The notes under the pieces: model-generated
The model's input: only the letters and a program-made list of their open reading frames with translations
Database searches by the model: none
Told to the model about the DNA's origin: nothing
Program-made: the position numbers and the translations under genes
DNA from: Hyphomicrobiales bacterium
GTDB lineage: Bacteria; Pseudomonadota; Alphaproteobacteria; Rhizobiales; Beijerinckiaceae
Reading direction: 5' to 3'
DNA: 5,461 nt
Assembly (NCBI GenBank): GCA_003567055.1
Contig: PXAW01000532.1
Span: forward strand, 1 to 5,461
Part shown: in pieces, positions 4,933 through 5,461 of the stretch
How the letters are laid out: every line of letters begins with the position of its first letter
Position numbering within the stretch: the stretch's first letter is position 1

Positions 4933-5461
4933 ATGTCCTTCAGCCTTCCCGATCTGCCCTACGCCTATGACGCGCTTCAGCCCTACATGTCGGCCGAGAC
5001 GCTCGAATACCATCACGACAAGCACCACAACACCTATGTCACCACCGGCAACAAGCTGCTGGAGGGCTCGGAATTCGAGGGCAAGACCCTCGAAGAGATC
5101 GTGAAGGGCTCGCACGGCGTCAACCAGGCGCTGTTCAACAATGCCGGCCAGCACTTCAACCACCTGCATTTCTGGAACTGGATGAAGCCCAATGGCGGCG
5201 GCGCCATTCCCGGTGCGCTCGAGAAGAAGATCACCGAGGATCTCGGCGGCGTCGACAAGATGAAGGAGGACTTCATCCAGGCCGGCGTAACGCAGTTCGG
5301 TTCCGGCTGGGCCTGGATCGCGGTGAAGAACGGCAAGCTCGAAATCATGAAGACGGCCAACGGCGAGAGCCCGCTGGTGCACGGCGCGACGCCGATCCTT
5401 GGCGTGGATGTGTGGGAGCACTCCTACTACATCGATTATCGCAACCGTCGCCCGGATTATC
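4933..5461 (+). CDS. sodB: Superoxide dismutase, Fe/Mn family (3' end beyond window)
   Basis: This enzyme converts superoxide to hydrogen peroxide and oxygen, normally in the cytoplasm; no signal peptide is seen. The first 176 codons are present and about 25 are missing at the right edge. The metal ligands are His27 (EYHHDKHH), His77 (QHFNHLHFW), Asp159 and His163 (DVWEHSYY). The N-terminal helical domain (1-85) and most of the alpha/beta domain are intact. Gln73 sits where Fe enzymes carry their active-site Gln, and Gly144 sits where Mn enzymes carry theirs (ANGESPL). This pattern suggests an Fe-type or cambialistic enzyme, as in rhizobia whose close homologues are named sodA or sodB. All 12 lysines use AAG, a sign of high expression. 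It is divergent from the minus-strand membrane protein gene, with its own strong ribosome site. Confidence 0.95.
   Translation, partial: MSFSLPDLPYAYDALQPYMSAETLEYHHDKHHNTYVTTGNKLLEGSEFEGKTLEEIVKGSHGVNQALFNNAGQHFNHLHFWNWMKPNGGGAIPGALEKKITEDLGGVDKMKEDFIQAGVTQFGSGWAWIAVKNGKLEIMKTANGESPLVHGATPILGVDVWEHSYYIDYRNRRPDY

Noticed and set aside
3344..5104. Open frame of 586 codons on the + strand, opposite the membrane protein and running into sodB
   Set aside because: It is Arg/Gly/Phe-rich, as expected from antisense reading of Pro/Glu repeats. It crosses the divergent promoter region and enters sodB out of frame.
4915..5421. Open frames on the minus strand opposite the superoxide dismutase gene
   Set aside because: The + strand carries all four metal ligands and a strong ribosome site; the antisense frames show no motif.

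Overview
The window looks like ordinary chromosome of a GC-rich alphaproteobacterium, probably of the order Hyphomicrobiales (Rhizobiales). Three things point there. The gene order tatB-tatC-serS-surE is typical of the group. The seryl-tRNA synthetase carries an alphaproteobacterial-looking insert. The superoxide dismutase closely resembles the rhizobial Fe/Mn enzymes. Codon use is strongly GC-biased: every lysine codon in the sod gene is AAG. No mobile element, phage gene, tRNA, rRNA or CRISPR array was seen.

Left part (1-3247, + strand) is one compact run of four genes. It holds the 3' end of tatB, tatC (start codon overlapping the tatB stop), serS after a 52-base gap, and surE 4 bases after serS. 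It joins the twin-arginine export machinery (TatB/TatC, inner membrane) with a translation enzyme (SerRS) and a nucleotide phosphatase (SurE). The visible tatB end encodes a regular lysine-serine pentapeptide repeat tail, which is unusual.

Middle part (about 3236-4755). The surE stop codon is duplicated in frame. It is followed by a 28-base interrupted stem-loop that overlaps the stop of a convergent gene, so it may serve as a shared terminator. The minus-strand gene (3281-4690) encodes an unrecognised protein of about 469 residues. It has two N-terminal membrane helices, a long acidic Pro/Glu/Ala-rich disordered tail and a compact C-terminal module of about 45 residues. This is the least explained item in the window.

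Right part (4691-5461). A 242-base divergent intergenic region holds a good sigma70-type promoter for the minus-strand gene, several inverted repeats and a weak promoter candidate for the rightward gene. It is followed by the first 176 codons of an Fe/Mn-type superoxide dismutase (sodB) that runs off the window.

I found no multi-gene system that looks new. The points most worth a second look are the membrane-anchored acidic protein with its C-terminal module, the TatB repeat tail, and the dyads between the divergent genes.
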